64,000 nucleotides of DNA from Planctomycetaceae bacterium (GTDB lineage Bacteria > Planctomycetota > Planctomycetia > Planctomycetales > Planctomycetaceae), in NCBI GenBank assembly GCA_014762625.1, contig JABURQ010000058.1:51066-115065 (forward strand), in the 5' to 3' direction. Shown piece after piece: positions 16,498 through 31,297 of this stretch. The notes below the pieces were generated by a model. The model did not search any database. It saw nothing but the letters and a program-made list of their open reading frames with translations, and was not told the origin of the DNA. Made by a program: the position numbers and the translations under genes. Position 1 is the first letter of the stretch, and each line of letters begins with the position of its first letter.

Positions 16498-16923
16498 ATG
16501 GCCAAGCAGGTTGTCGCGGAAATCAAGGTTCAGGTCACGGGCGGTCAGGCAACGCCGGCGCCGCCGGTCGGTACCGCTCTCGGTCCTCACGGGGTGAATA
16601 TCGGCCAGTTTGTCTCGGCCTTCAACGATCAGACTCGCGACCAGATGGGGATGACTCTGCCGGTCGTGATCACGGTTTATAATGATCGGTCCTTCGAGTT
16701 CATTATTAAGAGTCCTCCGGCGGCGGTGCTGTTGAAGCAGGCGGCCAAGGTCGCCAAAGGGGCTGGGAACCCGCGAACCGACAAGGTTGGTACTGTGACT
16801 CAGGCCCAGCTGCTTGAGATCGCCCAGACAAAGTTCGAAGACATGAATGCCTCGACGGTGGAGCAGGCCGCCAGGACAATCGCCGGCACGGCCCGCAGCA
16901 TGGGGATCGCTGTTGAGGGGTGA
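16498..16923 (+). CDS. rplK: 50S ribosomal protein L11
   Basis: 141 aa from ATG 16498; the 22 residues upstream in the track ORF are not L11-like. Forms the base of the GTPase-associated stalk with 23S helix 43/44. The N-terminal Pro-rich segment [18 protein letters not shown] and the C-terminal RNA-binding GTARSMGI are conserved. The rplK-rplA-rplJ-rplL order follows. Confidence 0.97.
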   Translation: MAKQVVAEIKVQVTGGQATPAPPVGTALGPHGVNIGQFVSAFNDQTRDQMGMTLPVVITVYNDRSFEFIIKSPPAAVLLKQAAKVAKGAGNPRTDKVGTVTQAQLLEIAQTKFEDMNASTVEQAARTIAGTARSMGIAVEG

Positions 16924-16988
16924 CGGTCCCGGTGGTGTGAAACGGGATTATTACAGTCAATCGTTGTTGAGATTAAGAAGATAGACTC

Positions 16989-17693
16989 ATGGCCAAAAAA
17001 TCAAAGCGAGTCCAGTATCTGAGCAAGAAGGCTCTGGAAACCGGAACCGTTTCTCTGGAAGAAGCGGTTAAGGTGCTGAAGTCCTTTAACGAGGAGCTTC
17101 CGAAGGGTGTGAAGCCGGTGCAGTTCGATCAGTCCGTCGAAATTGCGTTGCGATTGGGTGTCGATCCGAAGCAGGCCGATCAGCTCGTAAGAGGTTCGAT
17201 CGTGCTACCTCACGGGATTGGTAAGTCGCAGCGAGTGATCGTGTTCGCTCAGGGTGATAACGTTAAAGTCGCTGAAGAGGCGGGTGCGGACGCCGTGGGT
17301 GGCAAGGAGTTGGCGGACAAAGTGTCGGGCGGTTGGCTCGATTTTGATGTGGCGATTGCGACGCCCGATATGATGGGTGTTGTTGGTCCGCTGGGTAAGG
17401 TGCTCGGTCCGCGAGGGTTGATGCCTTCGCCGCGTGCCGGGACGGTTACCCAGGATGTGGCCAGTGCAGTCGCTGATTATAAAGCAGGTAAAGTTGAGTT
17501 CCGGGTCGATGCGGGAAGTAACTTGCACACCGTGGTGGGTAAGCTCTCCTTCACACCCGAGCAACTCGTGGAAAATATTCAGGCGTTGTTGAATCTGGTT
17601 CGGTCGATGAAGCCGACATCCTCGAAAGGGATTTTCATGCGATCCGCGACGATTTCGGCGACGATGACCCCCGGTGTTTCAGTGGCTGTGTGA
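16989..17693 (+). CDS. rplA: 50S ribosomal protein L1
   Basis: 234 aa. L1 forms the mobile E-site stalk and in many bacteria represses its own L11 operon. Signature [14 protein letters not shown] is present near residues 140-153, followed by the domain-I return ([20 protein letters not shown]). Normal length; 65 bases after rplK. Confidence 0.97.
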   Translation: MAKKSKRVQYLSKKALETGTVSLEEAVKVLKSFNEELPKGVKPVQFDQSVEIALRLGVDPKQADQLVRGSIVLPHGIGKSQRVIVFAQGDNVKVAEEAGADAVGGKELADKVSGGWLDFDVAIATPDMMGVVGPLGKVLGPRGLMPSPRAGTVTQDVASAVADYKAGKVEFRVDAGSNLHTVVGKLSFTPEQLVENIQALLNLVRSMKPTSSKGIFMRSATISATMTPGVSVAV

Positions 17694-17793
17694 GGCCTGG
17701 GTTTACGACTGCAACGCAGGCCCTGTCGGGTGTTGCGGCTTTTTGTTTGATGGAGCCATCTTTCGGCGGACTTGCGATTGTTGGGATGAAGAC
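17694..17793 (+). ncRNA. Candidate L10 leader (autoregulatory mRNA structure)
   Basis: The 100-base gap between rplA and rplJ contains a GGCCTG/CAGGCC stem overlapping an alternative CGCA/TGCG stem followed by TTTTT. This looks like competing hairpins in front of L10, where bacteria commonly have an L10(L12)4-binding leader. The assignment rests on position and pairing only. Confidence 0.4.
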
Positions 17794-18315
17794 ATGAGTA
17801 AAAAAATTAAAAAAATGATGATGGCGGAAATCGAAGAGCAATTGGGGGACTCCCGCAATCTGCTCCTGGTGGACGCTTCAAAGCTCGATGCGAACTCCAC
17901 GAACTCGTGGCGGATTGCATTGCGTGAAAACAATATCAATGTTCTCACAGTGAAGAATACTTTGGCCCGACGCGTTCTGGCGGATCGAGGGATCGAGGGG
18001 CTTGAGGAGGCCTTCAGCGGTCCGACGACCTTGGTCTGGGGCGGCGAAGATGTGGTCGAGCTCTCCAAGTCGATCGCCAAATGGGCAAAAGAGTTGGAGG
18101 AACTGGAGATCAAGGGGGCCACGGTTGAGGGGAATGTCCTCGATGAAGCCGGTGTGGCCCAATTGAGCAAGTCTCCCGGACGGGCTGAGTTGCTTTCGGA
18201 AATTGCCGGCCTCATGCTGGCTCCGGCACGCCAAATCGCAGGAGCGTTGCTTGGTCCTGGAGGGCGTGTTGCGGGGGCTATCAAGGCGGCGTCCGAGCGA
18301 GAAGAAGAGTCCTGA
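17794..18315 (+). CDS. rplJ: 50S ribosomal protein L10
   Basis: 173 aa from ATG 17794 (GGGATGAAG upstream); the 40 residues before it in the track ORF come from the leader. L10 anchors L7/L12 dimers to the ribosome. Conserved LRENNINVLTVKNTLARRVL and a C-terminal helical spine for L12 binding are visible. Directly followed by rplL after ~117 bases. Confidence 0.95.
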   Translation: MSKKIKKMMMAEIEEQLGDSRNLLLVDASKLDANSTNSWRIALRENNINVLTVKNTLARRVLADRGIEGLEEAFSGPTTLVWGGEDVVELSKSIAKWAKELEELEIKGATVEGNVLDEAGVAQLSKSPGRAELLSEIAGLMLAPARQIAGALLGPGGRVAGAIKAASEREEES

Positions 18316-18432
18316 GTTTTGGAATCATTAAGGCTGGCCGGGCCGTAAGCCGGCAGCCTCAAGTTTTTGTTTTAGAATCAAAATTCGACCGATGGAAGTT
18401 CGGTCTCCTGGGTGAAGAAAGGTTGAGAGACA

Positions 18433-18846
18433 ATGGCGACTGCAGAAGTCCAAGAGTTTGATGATGCTACTAAAGAGTTGGGCGACAAAATTGTCGGCCT
18501 GTCACTGCTGGAAGCCAAAGCTGTGGCTGATTACCTCAAAGAGGTTCACGGCATTGAGCCTGCCGGTGGCGGTGTTGTGATGGCAGGTCCTGGCGGCGGT
18601 GGAGCTGGTGGCGGTGAAGAAGCTGCTGCTGAGAAAGACTCCTTCGACGTCGTGTTGACCGGCTTCGGCGATGCCAAGATCAACGTGATCAAGGTGGTTC
18701 GTACCGTCACTGGTCTGGGGCTGAAAGAAGCCAAAGAACTGGTCGAAGGCGCTCCCAAGCCTCTGAAAGAGGGTTGCGAGAAAGAAGAAGCCGAAAAGAT
18801 CAAAGCCGACATCGAAGAGGCTGGCGGTACTGCCGAGCTGAAGTAA
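18433..18846 (+). CDS. rplL: 50S ribosomal protein L7/L12
   Basis: 137 aa stalk protein that recruits EF-Tu, EF-G and other translational GTPases. The N-terminal dimerisation region ([17 protein letters not shown]), a Gly/Ala-rich hinge ([17 protein letters not shown]) and the C-terminal factor-binding domain ([20 protein letters not shown]) are all clear. Slightly longer than the ~120 aa of E. coli because of the hinge. Confidence 0.97.
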   Translation: MATAEVQEFDDATKELGDKIVGLSLLEAKAVADYLKEVHGIEPAGGGVVMAGPGGGGAGGGEEAAAEKDSFDVVLTGFGDAKINVIKVVRTVTGLGLKEAKELVEGAPKPLKEGCEKEEAEKIKADIEEAGGTAELK

Positions 18847-18906
18847 TTCGAGGCGATTCCAGGTCGATTCGGGCAAAGTAGCGACTCCGGTCGTGAGATT
18901 GCCTTT

Positions 18907-18936
18907 CAGAAAACAGTCTGAAAAGGCTGTTTTCTG
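18907..18936 (+). terminator. rplL-rpoB hairpin, likely attenuator or processing site
   Basis: CAGAAAACAG / CTGTTTTCTG, perfect 10-bp inverted repeat with a 10-base loop. It is followed by TCGACTTTTGG, so only a weak U-tract; partial termination or RNase processing are both possible. Confidence 0.6.
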
Positions 18937-19068
18937 TCGACTTTTGGAGAGTTTTCGAGTTGTTTGGTGTTCGCGTGTCTGGTTAAACGGCGGAAGTCGT
19001 GGTTCATCAGGTATTGCGGCCACCTGAGTGTTGGCGGGACGAGATTTTCCAGTTTTTGCAGAACTGAT

Positions 19069-19097
19069 TTGAAATCCTGCGCTTAGAGCGATAATCT
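19069..19097 (+). promoter_or_regulatory. Candidate rpoBC promoter
   Basis: TTGAAA, a 17-base spacer and TAATCT. The start would lie near 19104, giving an 85-base leader for rpoB. The same -10 (TAATCT) occurs in front of rpsJ. Confidence 0.6.
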
Positions 19098-19189
19098 GGT
19101 CTAAGGATCACACCTCTGCGCGCTACCCGCTATTCGCATCAACTGCCCCCGCCGTCCGATCTGAAGAATTCCACATCGGGAAGGAACGC

Positions 19190-22100
19190 ATGCCGATTTC
19201 ATCGACCCGCGTCATTGAAACGACTGAAGACAGAAACTTTGGAGAGCTTGAGAGTACTGCTGAACTTCCGGATTTGACATCCATTCAAACTGATTCTTAC
19301 GCGCATTTTTTGCAGCTCGGCGTCGATACTAAAAGCCGCAAGAATCAGGGAATTGAGTCGATTCTGCGCGAGATCTTTCCCATCGAAAGCTACGATGGGC
19401 AGTACAAGCTGGAATACGTCAAGTACGAGCTCGGCAAGCCTCGCTACACCCCCATGGAATGTCGTCAGTTGCGACTGACTTACGGACGACCGTTCCGTGT
19501 CTGGATGAGGTTGAACAAAGAGCAGCCTGTCGAAGAGGAAGTCTATCTCGGCGACATGCCCATCATGCTCGGCGGTGGTGAATTTATCATCAACGGTTCC
19601 GAGCGCGTTGTGGTGAGTCAGTTGCATCGTTCTCCGGGTGTCGACTTTATGCGTGTCGATGAGCCGGGTGAGCGTCGGTCTTACTCGTGCCGCATCATTC
19701 CCGAGCGCGGCAGTTGGATCGAACTGGCGATGGGGAAAAAGGATACCTTGTCGGTGCGGATCGACCAGAGCGGTAAGTTTCCCGCTGTGACCTTGCTTCG
19801 CGCTATGGACGAGAAGTTTTCGTCTGACGCCGAACTGCTCAAGCTGTTCTACGACGTCGAGTCGACCAAGGTTCCCAAGCCGGCCGATGCTTCCAAAGTG
19901 GTCGGAATGTACGCCGCGGACCACGTGATCTTTCCGACCGGTCACGATCGTGTCGGAGAGTTCATTCTCGAAGCGGGTCAAACCGTGACGGAGTTGGCTG
20001 TCGAAGAGATGAACGACGCCAAGATCAAAGCATTCGATGCAATCGCCGCGGATGAGGATGTTCTGATTTTGAATACGCTGTTGGAAGACGGCACGAACAG
20101 TCACGAAGAGGCTCTGCTGAGAATTTATCAGCGTTTGCGTCCCGGAAATCCGCCGCAGTTGGAGAAGGCGAAAGATCTCTTTATCGAGAAGTTTTTCGAC
20201 GTCAATCGCTATCGGCTGGGTCGCGTTGGTCGTTTCCGCATCAATCGGAAGTTCGATCAGGATGTCCCAGACAACGAGATGATTCTGCGGCCGGAAGACT
20301 TCATCAATTCGATCCGATATCTGGTGCTGTTGCGTAAAGGAAGCGACGAAGCATATGTGGACGATATCGATAACCTTGGTAACCGTCGTTTGCGGACCAT
20401 CGACGAGCTGGGCTGCGACGAAATCCGTAAAGGCTTCCTGAAACTGCGTCGTACCGTCCAGGAGCGGATGAGCCTCAAGGACGTGGAGGAAATGACTCCT
20501 CGGACCCTCGTGAATCCGAAGAGTGTCTCGGCGTCGATCGAGTTCTTCTTCGGTCGCAGTGAGTTGTCTCAGGTGGTGGACCAGACCAACCCGCTCTCCA
20601 TGTTGACTCACGAACGCCGTTTGAGTGCTTTGGGGCCGGGTGGATTGAATCGTAAGCGTGCGGGCTTTGAGGTTCGCGACGTCCATATTTCTCACTACGG
20701 GCGTATTTGTCCGATTGAGACGCCGGAAGGGACGAACATCGGTTTGATTTCGTCGCTCAGTATCTTATCGCGCGTCGATGATTACGGCTTCCTGATTACA
20801 CCTTATCGAAAAGTCAACAACGCCAAGCTGACCGATGAGATCGAATGGTTGCGTGCCGACGAAGAATCGAACGTGCATGTCGCGCCGGCCGATACGATGG
20901 TTGAAAAAGGGAAGCTGGTTGAAGATCGCGTGTTGTGCCGTTATCGCAACGACGTGTTGTGGGTGACCGCCGATACAATCGAGTATATCGACTTGATCCC
21001 TAATCAGATGGTCGGGATCTCGGCGAGTCTGATTCCGTTCCTCGAACACGACGACGCGAACCGTGCGTTGATGGGTTCGAACATGCAGCGGCAGGCGGTT
21101 CCTCTGTTGAACGCCGAGCGTCCGCTCGTTGGGACCGGGATGGAATCCGCTGTCGCCGCTAACTCGGGGATGGTGATTACCGCCGAGCGTGCCGGCAAAG
21201 TGAATTATGTCGATGCCGATCGAATCGAAGTCGATGGGAAAAAATATCCGCTCCGAAAATACATGGGCCTAAACGAGCGGACTTGTTTGAATCAGAAGCC
21301 GCTGGTTTCGGTCGGAGACCGTGTGAAGCGGGGGCAGGTGCTTTGCGACTCTGCCGCCACACACAACGGCCATCTGGCTCTCGGGCGTAACGTGCTGGTT
21401 TCGTTCATGTCGTGGGAAGGCTACAACTACGAAGACGCGATCATTCTCTCCGAGCGACTGGTGAAAGACGACGTCTACACCTCGATTCATATCGATGAGT
21501 TTGACGTCGAAATTCGTGAAACCAAACTCGGTCGCGAAGAGTTTACTCGCGACATTCCGAACGTCAGCGAGAAGGCGCTGCGTCATCTCGATGACGAAGG
21601 GATCGTGCAGATCGGAACGAGCGTCGAGCCGGGCGACATTCTGGTCGGTAAGGTCTCCCCGAAAGCCAAGACCGAATTGACGCCTGAAGAGAAACTGCTG
21701 CACGCAATCTTCGGTCGCGCGGGTGAAGACGTGAAGAACGAATCTCTGGAGGTTCCTTCGGGAGTCGAGGGGATTGTGATTCACACCGAGAAGTTCGCCC
21801 GTCGCATGAGTCTTTCCGAACTCGAACGCAAGGCGTTCGACAAGAAGCTGAAGGAAGCCGAGCAGGAAGGGAATAAACTGGTTGCCGAGAAATTCCTCGA
21901 GTTCCTGGCCGAATTCGAGAAAGTACTCGGGCGTAAAATGCAGGACGACGACGGTCGCAACATCAAAGAAATTGACGATCACAAATTCCTGTATGAGTAC
22001 GCCGAGCGGTTCCCGTCAACCGTCGAGGATCTGGAACTGCGATCGCCGCAGAAGCAGGCCGACTTGCGTAAGCTGATGAAGGATTCGTGGGAAACGGTCG

Positions 22101-22906
22101 ACGAAGCGATTGACGCCCGCGATCAGAAAATCAACAGCATGAAGCGGGGCGACGAACTCCCCAGCGGCGTGCTGCAAATGGTGAAAATTTACGTCGCCTC
22201 GAAACGTCAGATTTCGGTCGGTGACAAAATGGCCGGTCGCCACGGTAACAAAGGGGTGATTTCCAAAGTCCTCCCGGAAGAGGATATGCCTTTCCTGGAA
22301 GACGGAACTCCGGTCGACATCATTCTCAACCCGCTCGGCGTGCCGAGCCGTATGAATGTCGGTCAGATTCTGGAAACGCACCTCGGTTGGGCCGCGTCGA
22401 AACTCGGATTTTCCGCAATTTGTCCCGTCTTCGACGGAGCGTCTGAAGAAGCAATTCACAACGCTCTCGAAGAAGCCGGTCTGCCCCCGGAAGGCAAAAG
22501 CGTTCTGTACGACGGGCGTACTGGAGAACCGTTCGAGCAACGGGTAACAGTCGGCATGATTTACATGCTGAAACTGCACCACTTGGTCGATGACAAGGTT
22601 CACGCTCGTGCTACCGGACCTTACTCTCTCATCACGCAACAGCCGCTGGGTGGTAAGGCCCGCTTCGGTGGTCAGCGATTTGGAGAGATGGAAGTGTGGG
22701 CTCTCGAAGCGTACGGAGCCGCCTACATTCTGCAGGAATTGTTGACGGTGAAGAGTGACGACGTGGAAGGCCGAACCAAAATTTACGAATCAATGGTCAA
22801 AGGCGAAAATACACTCGAAGCGGGGACTCCCGCCAGCTTCGATGTGCTCATGAACGAAATTCGTGGGTTGTGCCTGAATATGCAGCTTGAAAAATCTGCG
22901 AACTGA
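19190..22906 (+). CDS. rpoB: RNA polymerase beta subunit
   Basis: 1238 aa, with no large lineage insertion visible compared with the 1342-aa E. coli protein. Catalyses RNA synthesis together with beta'. Conserved blocks include the fork/rifampicin region ([18 protein letters not shown], then LSALGPGG), [28 protein letters not shown], the KVSPK and [10 protein letters not shown] segments, and the C-terminal clamp region [14 protein letters not shown]. In the rifampicin pocket, E. coli Gln510, Phe514, Met515 and Asn518 correspond to Glu, Val, Val and Thr, while Asp516, His526 and Ser531 are kept. rpoC follows with a 78-base gap. Confidence 0.98.
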   Translation: MPISSTRVIETTEDRNFGELESTAELPDLTSIQTDSYAHFLQLGVDTKSRKNQGIESILREIFPIESYDGQYKLEYVKYELGKPRYTPMECRQLRLTYGRPFRVWMRLNKEQPVEEEVYLGDMPIMLGGGEFIINGSERVVVSQLHRSPGVDFMRVDEPGERRSYSCRIIPERGSWIELAMGKKDTLSVRIDQSGKFPAVTLLRAMDEKFSSDAELLKLFYDVESTKVPKPADASKVVGMYAADHVIFPTGHDRVGEFILEAGQTVTELAVEEMNDAKIKAFDAIAADEDVLILNTLLEDGTNSHEEALLRIYQRLRPGNPPQLEKAKDLFIEKFFDVNRYRLGRVGRFRINRKFDQDVPDNEMILRPEDFINSIRYLVLLRKGSDEAYVDDIDNLGNRRLRTIDELGCDEIRKGFLKLRRTVQERMSLKDVEEMTPRTLVNPKSVSASIEFFFGRSELSQVVDQTNPLSMLTHERRLSALGPGGLNRKRAGFEVRDVHISHYGRICPIETPEGTNIGLISSLSILSRVDDYGFLITPYRKVNNAKLTDEIEWLRADEESNVHVAPADTMVEKGKLVEDRVLCRYRNDVLWVTADTIEYIDLIPNQMVGISASLIPFLEHDDANRALMGSNMQRQAVPLLNAERPLVGTGMESAVAANSGMVITAERAGKVNYVDADRIEVDGKKYPLRKYMGLNERTCLNQKPLVSVGDRVKRGQVLCDSAATHNGHLALGRNVLVSFMSWEGYNYEDAIILSERLVKDDVYTSIHIDEFDVEIRETKLGREEFTRDIPNVSEKALRHLDDEGIVQIGTSVEPGDILVGKVSPKAKTELTPEEKLLHAIFGRAGEDVKNESLEVPSGVEGIVIHTEKFARRMSLSELERKAFDKKLKEAEQEGNKLVAEKFLEFLAEFEKVLGRKMQDDDGRNIKEIDDHKFLYEYAERFPSTVEDLELRSPQKQADLRKLMKDSWETVDEAIDARDQKINSMKRGDELPSGVLQMVKIYVASKRQISVGDKMAGRHGNKGVISKVLPEEDMPFLEDGTPVDIILNPLGVPSRMNVGQILETHLGWAASKLGFSAICPVFDGASEEAIHNALEEAGLPPEGKSVLYDGRTGEPFEQRVTVGMIYMLKLHHLVDDKVHARATGPYSLITQQPLGGKARFGGQRFGEMEVWALEAYGAAYILQELLTVKSDDVEGRTKIYESMVKGENTLEAGTPASFDVLMNEIRGLCLNMQLEKSAN

Positions 22907-22984
22907 TGACCCCTGTGCTTTGATGTGAAGAGCCCCGGCCCGACGGGTTGGAGAGTTCGACATCACCACAAAGGAGCGTGTGAA

Positions 22985-27295
<4,311 letters not shown>

Positions 27296-27369
27296 TCGCT
27301 CCCTCTGTTTGGAGTGGGTTCACAGATAGTTGAGGGCGGAATCGGTCGAAAATGGCCGGTTCCGGTCGC

Positions 27370-27398
27370 TTGACGTCCCGAAACTCAGCGGATACATT
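27370..27398 (+). promoter_or_regulatory. Promoter of rpsL-rpsG
   Basis: TTGACG, a 17-base spacer and TACATT, 78 bases before the rpsL start. A CGGAATCGG/CCGGTTCCG hairpin (27337-27364) lies just upstream and may mark the 3' end of rpoC mRNA. Confidence 0.6.
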
Positions 27399-27475
27399 GC
27401 TGAATTCCTTATTTTCCGTGTTTGGAACCGGAAAATCGACGGGGCAGAAATAGTTCCTACAAAGTCAACGATTCC

Positions 27476-27847
27476 ATGCCAACGATAAATCAACTGATTC
27501 GCAAACCGCGAAAAATTCAGAAATCCAAGACGAAAACTCCTCTGCTGGAAGGGTGCCCGCAGAAGCGCGGCGTCTGCCTGCAGGTGAAAACAGTCACACC
27601 GAAGAAGCCGAATTCGGCTCTGCGTAAGGTGGCTCGTGTTCGTCTTTCCAACGGGAAAGAGCTGACCGCTTATATTCCGGGTGAAGGACATAACCTGCAG
27701 GAACACAGTATTGTACTGGTTCGCGGCGGTCGTGTTCGCGACTTGCCGGGGGTTCGATACAAGATCGTTCGCGGTAAACTCGATACGCTGGGTGTCGACG
27801 GACGAAAACAGGCACGTAGCCGTTACGGTCAAAAACGAGCCAAGTAA
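27476..27847 (+). CDS. rpsL: 30S ribosomal protein S12
   Basis: 123 aa from ATG 27476 ([10 protein letters not shown]). S12 sits at the decoding centre and controls accuracy. The [12 protein letters not shown] loop has the usual Lys43, but the second loop reads GGRVRDLPG, with Arg at position 88 where most bacteria have Lys (E. coli K87 in mature numbering, M. tuberculosis K88). Lys-to-Arg at this site is a well-known streptomycin-resistance change. First gene of a short rpsL-rpsG operon. Confidence 0.98.
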   Translation: MPTINQLIRKPRKIQKSKTKTPLLEGCPQKRGVCLQVKTVTPKKPNSALRKVARVRLSNGKELTAYIPGEGHNLQEHSIVLVRGGRVRDLPGVRYKIVRGKLDTLGVDGRKQARSRYGQKRAK

Positions 27848-27943
27848 TTTTGAGAGGTATTGTTGATTTCCGTGAGGCGGGAATCTCTCTCTATTTTCAA
27901 TACAGACAAATGGGGCCGCGGCCCCGCCTGAGGATTTGCCGGA

Positions 27944-28417
27944 ATGGCTAAACGATTCACTGCCAGCCAGACTCAACTGATGCCGGACGCGCGGTTTGGC
28001 TCCAAATTGGCGTCCAAGTTTATCAACTGCCTGATGCTCGACGGTAAGAAGTCCGTTGCGGAACGCGTTTTCTACAACGCCCTCGAAATTCTCGATGAGA
28101 AAGTTCCCGACGAATCACCGATTGAGGTGTTCGAACAGGCCGTCGAAAACGTCAAACCGTCCATCGAAGTCCGGTCGAAGCGTGTGGGGGGGGCGACTTA
28201 TCAGGTTCCGATGCCCGTTCATTCCCGACGACAACAGTCGTTGTCCATTCGCTGGATTCTCGAAGCCTGTCGCAGCAAAAAGGGGCGACCGATGCACGAG
28301 CGTCTGGCGGAAGAGTTGTTGGCCGCCTACAAGCGAGAAGGGGCCTCAATGAGTAAGCGGGAACAGATTCACCGCATGGCCGAAGCGAACAAGGCGTTTG
28401 CTCACTTCGCTTGGTGA
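27944..28417 (+). CDS. rpsG: 30S ribosomal protein S7
   Basis: 157 aa. Nucleates assembly of the 30S head by binding the 3' domain of 16S rRNA. Conserved [37 protein letters not shown] and the C-terminal [13 protein letters not shown] are present. It begins 96 bases after rpsL and ends just before a strong terminator, so fusA is not simply read through. Confidence 0.97.
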   Translation: MAKRFTASQTQLMPDARFGSKLASKFINCLMLDGKKSVAERVFYNALEILDEKVPDESPIEVFEQAVENVKPSIEVRSKRVGGATYQVPMPVHSRRQQSLSIRWILEACRSKKGRPMHERLAEELLAAYKREGASMSKREQIHRMAEANKAFAHFAW

Positions 28418-28436
28418 TCTTAAAACAAATCACAAT

Positions 28437-28479
28437 AGACGCGGGAATGCCGGGAAGGTGTTTCGGCGTCTTTTTTTTT
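28437..28479 (+). terminator. Strong intrinsic terminator after rpsG
   Basis: AGACGC/GCGTCT outer stem extended by GGAA/TTTC pairs after one mismatch, followed by an unbroken run of nine T (from 28471). It separates rpsL-rpsG from fusA. Confidence 0.8.
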
Positions 28480-28675
28480 AGAGTGGCGTTCATTCGTCTG
28501 TCACAGTTTTGAAGGGTTGCGAAGAATCTGCTCCGCGTCGAACTGCATCGACGAACCTTGAGGTTTGCCTGCTTCGTTTTCCTCGATCAGATGATTCTCA
28601 CGATTTCAAAACAGGGACATACCCACGAACACCACTCTTGTTTGAATTCCAAATTGAAAGAATTGAAACAACTCA

Positions 28676-30766
28676 ATGAGCCACGCTATCGAAGACATTC
28701 GAAACATCGGGATTGTTGCCCATATTGATGCCGGTAAAACAACGACGACCGAACGCATTCTGTTCTACAGCGGCGCGTCGCATCGCATGGGGAATGTGGA
28801 CGAGGGGAACACAATCACCGACTTCGATTCGGAAGAATCACAACGCGGCATCACGATCTATTCCGCTGCGATCACCTGTCGATGGAAAGGCAAAACGATC
28901 AACCTGATCGATACGCCGGGGCATGTGGACTTTACGGCGGAGGTCGAACGGTCGCTGCGGGTGCTCGACGGGGCGGTGGTTGTATTCTCTGCGGTGGAAG
29001 GCGTGGAGGCTCAGAGCGAAACGGTCTGGCGTCAGGCCGATCACTACGAAGTTCCGCGCATCTGTTTTATCAACAAAATGGATCGGGTGGGGGCTGACTT
29101 TCATCGGGTCCTGGATCAGATGCGGAAACGCCTGTCGGCGAAACCGCTCCCTTTGCAGATCCCGATCGGCGAAGGATCCACCGGAGCGAAACCCTTTGAG
29201 GGAATTATCGATCTCATCGAAATGAAAGCCCTGTACTTCGATCCGGAATCGAAGGGGCAGAACTATGACGTTCGCGAGATTCCCGAGGAGATGCGGGAGG
29301 ATGCCGTCCTCTGGAGAGGAAATCTTCTCGATGAGCTCGCTGTCCTCGACGACGACGTGGCGGTCGAGTATTTGGAAAATGAGGACTTGCCCACTGAGAC
29401 GATTCTCAAATTGCTTCGACAAGGCACCCTCTCGGGAGAAATTCGACCGACGTATTGCGGATCATCGCTCGATTACACGGGGATCCAGCCTCTTCTGAAC
29501 GGTGTCGCTGATTTCCTGCCGAGTCCCCTCGATCGTCCCGCCATTCAGGGGATCAATCCGAATCCGAAAAAGGGAGAAGATGCAAAACTGGAGCGTCATC
29601 CCGATCCTGAGGAGCCGTTCTGCGGCTTGATCTTCAAAATTGTCGCCGAACAGCATGCCGATTTCTACTTCTTGCGGGTGTACTCGGGAACGCTGAAATC
29701 GGGATCGCGGATGATCAATCCCCGGACCGGCAAGAAAGAGCTGATCAGTCAGCTCTGGAGAATTCAGGCGGGAACGCGGGAGAAACTGGAAACCGATTTC
29801 GTCGAAGCCGGGGATATCATCGGGCTGATCGGACCGAAAGATTCCGTCACCGGGGATACGCTTTGCGATCAGAAGCAGCAGATCATTCTGGAGACGATTA
29901 CGTTTCCGGAAACGGTGATTTCGATGGCTGTCGAGCCTGATTCTTCGGCGGAACGAAAGAAGCTGGAAGATGTGCTGTTACGGCTCGCCAGGCAAGACCC
30001 GACTTTTGATGCCCGGGTCAGTGAAGATACCGGCCAGACCATCATCAGCGGCATGGGCGAACTTCACCTGGAGGTGATTCGGCATCGGATGGAACGGGAT
30101 TTCGGCCTGAAGGTCAAGATTCATAAGCCCCGCGTCAGTTATCGTGAAAGCATCAAGAAGGCGGCGGAAGCGGAAGGGGTCTTCGAACGCCAGACGGCGG
30201 GAGAGACTCAATATGCCAAAGTGAAGGTCAAGGCCGAGCCTTACGACGGGGAAGAGCGGATTCACGTGGTGAACAAGTTAAAACCGGGGTATGTGTCTAA
30301 GGAATTGACGTCGCTGATCCTGCAATCGATCGAGGAAGAGGCGAATGCCGGCGGCAGCCTGGGGTATCCGTTGATGAAAGTTCAATTGACCCTGCTGGAC
30401 GTCGACTTTCGCGAGGGAGAAACGACCGATGTCGCGGCTCAAGCGGCCGCAAATCAGGGAGTTCGTAAGGCGTTAGAGGCAGGCGGTATGATGCTGCTGG
30501 AGCCGATTATGAAGCTCGAAGTCGTGACGCCTCAAGACTTTGTGGGAGGTGTCCAGGGAGACTTGAACACGAGGCAGGCTCAGATTCACAGCGCCGAAGC
30601 GGAAGGGGAACTCTACCGAATCACCGCCGAGGTTCCCCTCGCGCGCATGTTCGGCTATTCGACCGATATTCGCAGCATGTCGCAGGGACGCGCCAGTTAT
30701 TCGATGGAGCCGATGAAGTACGAGCCGGCGCCGCAGTCGGTCGTCGATCAGATGCTGGGGAATTAG
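28676..30766 (+). CDS. fusA: Elongation factor G family protein
   Basis: 696 aa translational GTPase with G1 AHIDAGKT, G3 DTPGH, G4 NKMD and the five EF-G domains in order. Differences from the canonical factor stand out: switch I reads [17 protein letters not shown] instead of DWMEQERERGITITSA, and the domain IV entrance lacks the usual SGGRGQYGH, reading AGETQYAKV. Several segments ([45 protein letters not shown]) resemble the mitochondrial EF-G2 / spdEFG2 type rather than E. coli FusA. It could therefore be the recycling-type paralog, with a translocase EF-G elsewhere, or the only EF-G of a divergent line. Its own transcription start lies after the rpsG terminator. The position corresponds to fusA of the str operon. 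Confidence 0.85.
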   Translation: MSHAIEDIRNIGIVAHIDAGKTTTTERILFYSGASHRMGNVDEGNTITDFDSEESQRGITIYSAAITCRWKGKTINLIDTPGHVDFTAEVERSLRVLDGAVVVFSAVEGVEAQSETVWRQADHYEVPRICFINKMDRVGADFHRVLDQMRKRLSAKPLPLQIPIGEGSTGAKPFEGIIDLIEMKALYFDPESKGQNYDVREIPEEMREDAVLWRGNLLDELAVLDDDVAVEYLENEDLPTETILKLLRQGTLSGEIRPTYCGSSLDYTGIQPLLNGVADFLPSPLDRPAIQGINPNPKKGEDAKLERHPDPEEPFCGLIFKIVAEQHADFYFLRVYSGTLKSGSRMINPRTGKKELISQLWRIQAGTREKLETDFVEAGDIIGLIGPKDSVTGDTLCDQKQQIILETITFPETVISMAVEPDSSAERKKLEDVLLRLARQDPTFDARVSEDTGQTIISGMGELHLEVIRHRMERDFGLKVKIHKPRVSYRESIKKAAEAEGVFERQTAGETQYAKVKVKAEPYDGEERIHVVNKLKPGYVSKELTSLILQSIEEEANAGGSLGYPLMKVQLTLLDVDFREGETTDVAAQAAANQGVRKALEAGGMMLLEPIMKLEVVTPQDFVGGVQGDLNTRQAQIHSAEAEGELYRITAEVPLARMFGYSTDIRSMSQGRASYSMEPMKYEPAPQSVVDQMLGN

Positions 30767-30859
30767 GGAATTTGGGTTACGAATTCGGCGGATCTTGCGT
30801 CCTGGAAAAAAAAGCGAAAAAAGTGGTGGAAACTAGAGGCAAAAGAGGTTCCGCCTTTG

Positions 30860-30888
30860 TTGACAAATGGGGCAGAGCCTCGTAATCT
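30860..30888 (+). promoter_or_regulatory. Promoter of the S10 operon
   Basis: TTGACA (perfect), a 17-base spacer and TAATCT. The start is expected near 30895, about 76 bases before rpsJ. This is the best promoter match in the window outside the rRNA leader. Confidence 0.75.
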
Positions 30889-30970
30889 GTCTCGTTCCCC
30901 CGGAAGTTGAACGATCAACGTCTCGGGAATTATCTGTGTTTTAATACTCACTGCTGGAAGGAAAATCGGA

Positions 30971-31297
30971 GTGGCCACTGCTGTTCAGGAATGTATTCGC
31001 ATCCGTATGGAAGCCTACGATCATGTTGTGTTGGATCAGTCGGCTTCAAAGATTGTGGATACGGCCAAGCGCACTGGTTCCGTGGTTCACGGGCCCGTTC
31101 CGTTGCCGACCCGCATTGAGCGTTATACCGTGCTGAGAAGTCCGCACGTGAATAAAAAGTCGCGAGAACAGTTTGAGATCCGCACTCATAAGCGGCTCGT
31201 CGATATCGTGCAGCCGACTGGAAAAACCATCGATGCTTTGAATAAGCTTTCGTTGCCGGCGGGTGTTGATATTAAAATTAAAGCGACCGCGGGCTAA
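30971..31297 (+). CDS. rpsJ: 30S ribosomal protein S10
   Basis: 108 aa with a GTG start preceded by GGAAGGA. S10 belongs to the 30S head and, as NusE, forms the antitermination complex with NusB on BoxA RNA. Core motifs [31 protein letters not shown] (read here in parts) are intact. First gene of the long ribosomal protein cluster. A GACCGCGG/CCGCGGTC stem overlaps its stop codon. Confidence 0.97.
   Translation: MATAVQECIRIRMEAYDHVVLDQSASKIVDTAKRTGSVVHGPVPLPTRIERYTVLRSPHVNKKSREQFEIRTHKRLVDIVQPTGKTIDALNKLSLPAGVDIKIKATAG

Larger units (their letters stand above)
18847..19189 (+). other. rplL-rpoB intergenic region
   Basis: 343 bases with no gene. It holds a perfect 10-bp hairpin and a near-consensus promoter, listed separately. 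This is the place where E. coli has an attenuator and an RNase III site, so it probably sets the ribosomal protein to RNA polymerase ratio (inference from position). Confidence 0.6.

Noticed and set aside
19199-20695. 498-aa minus-strand ORF opposite rpoB
   Set aside because: Antisense shadow of a highly conserved gene.
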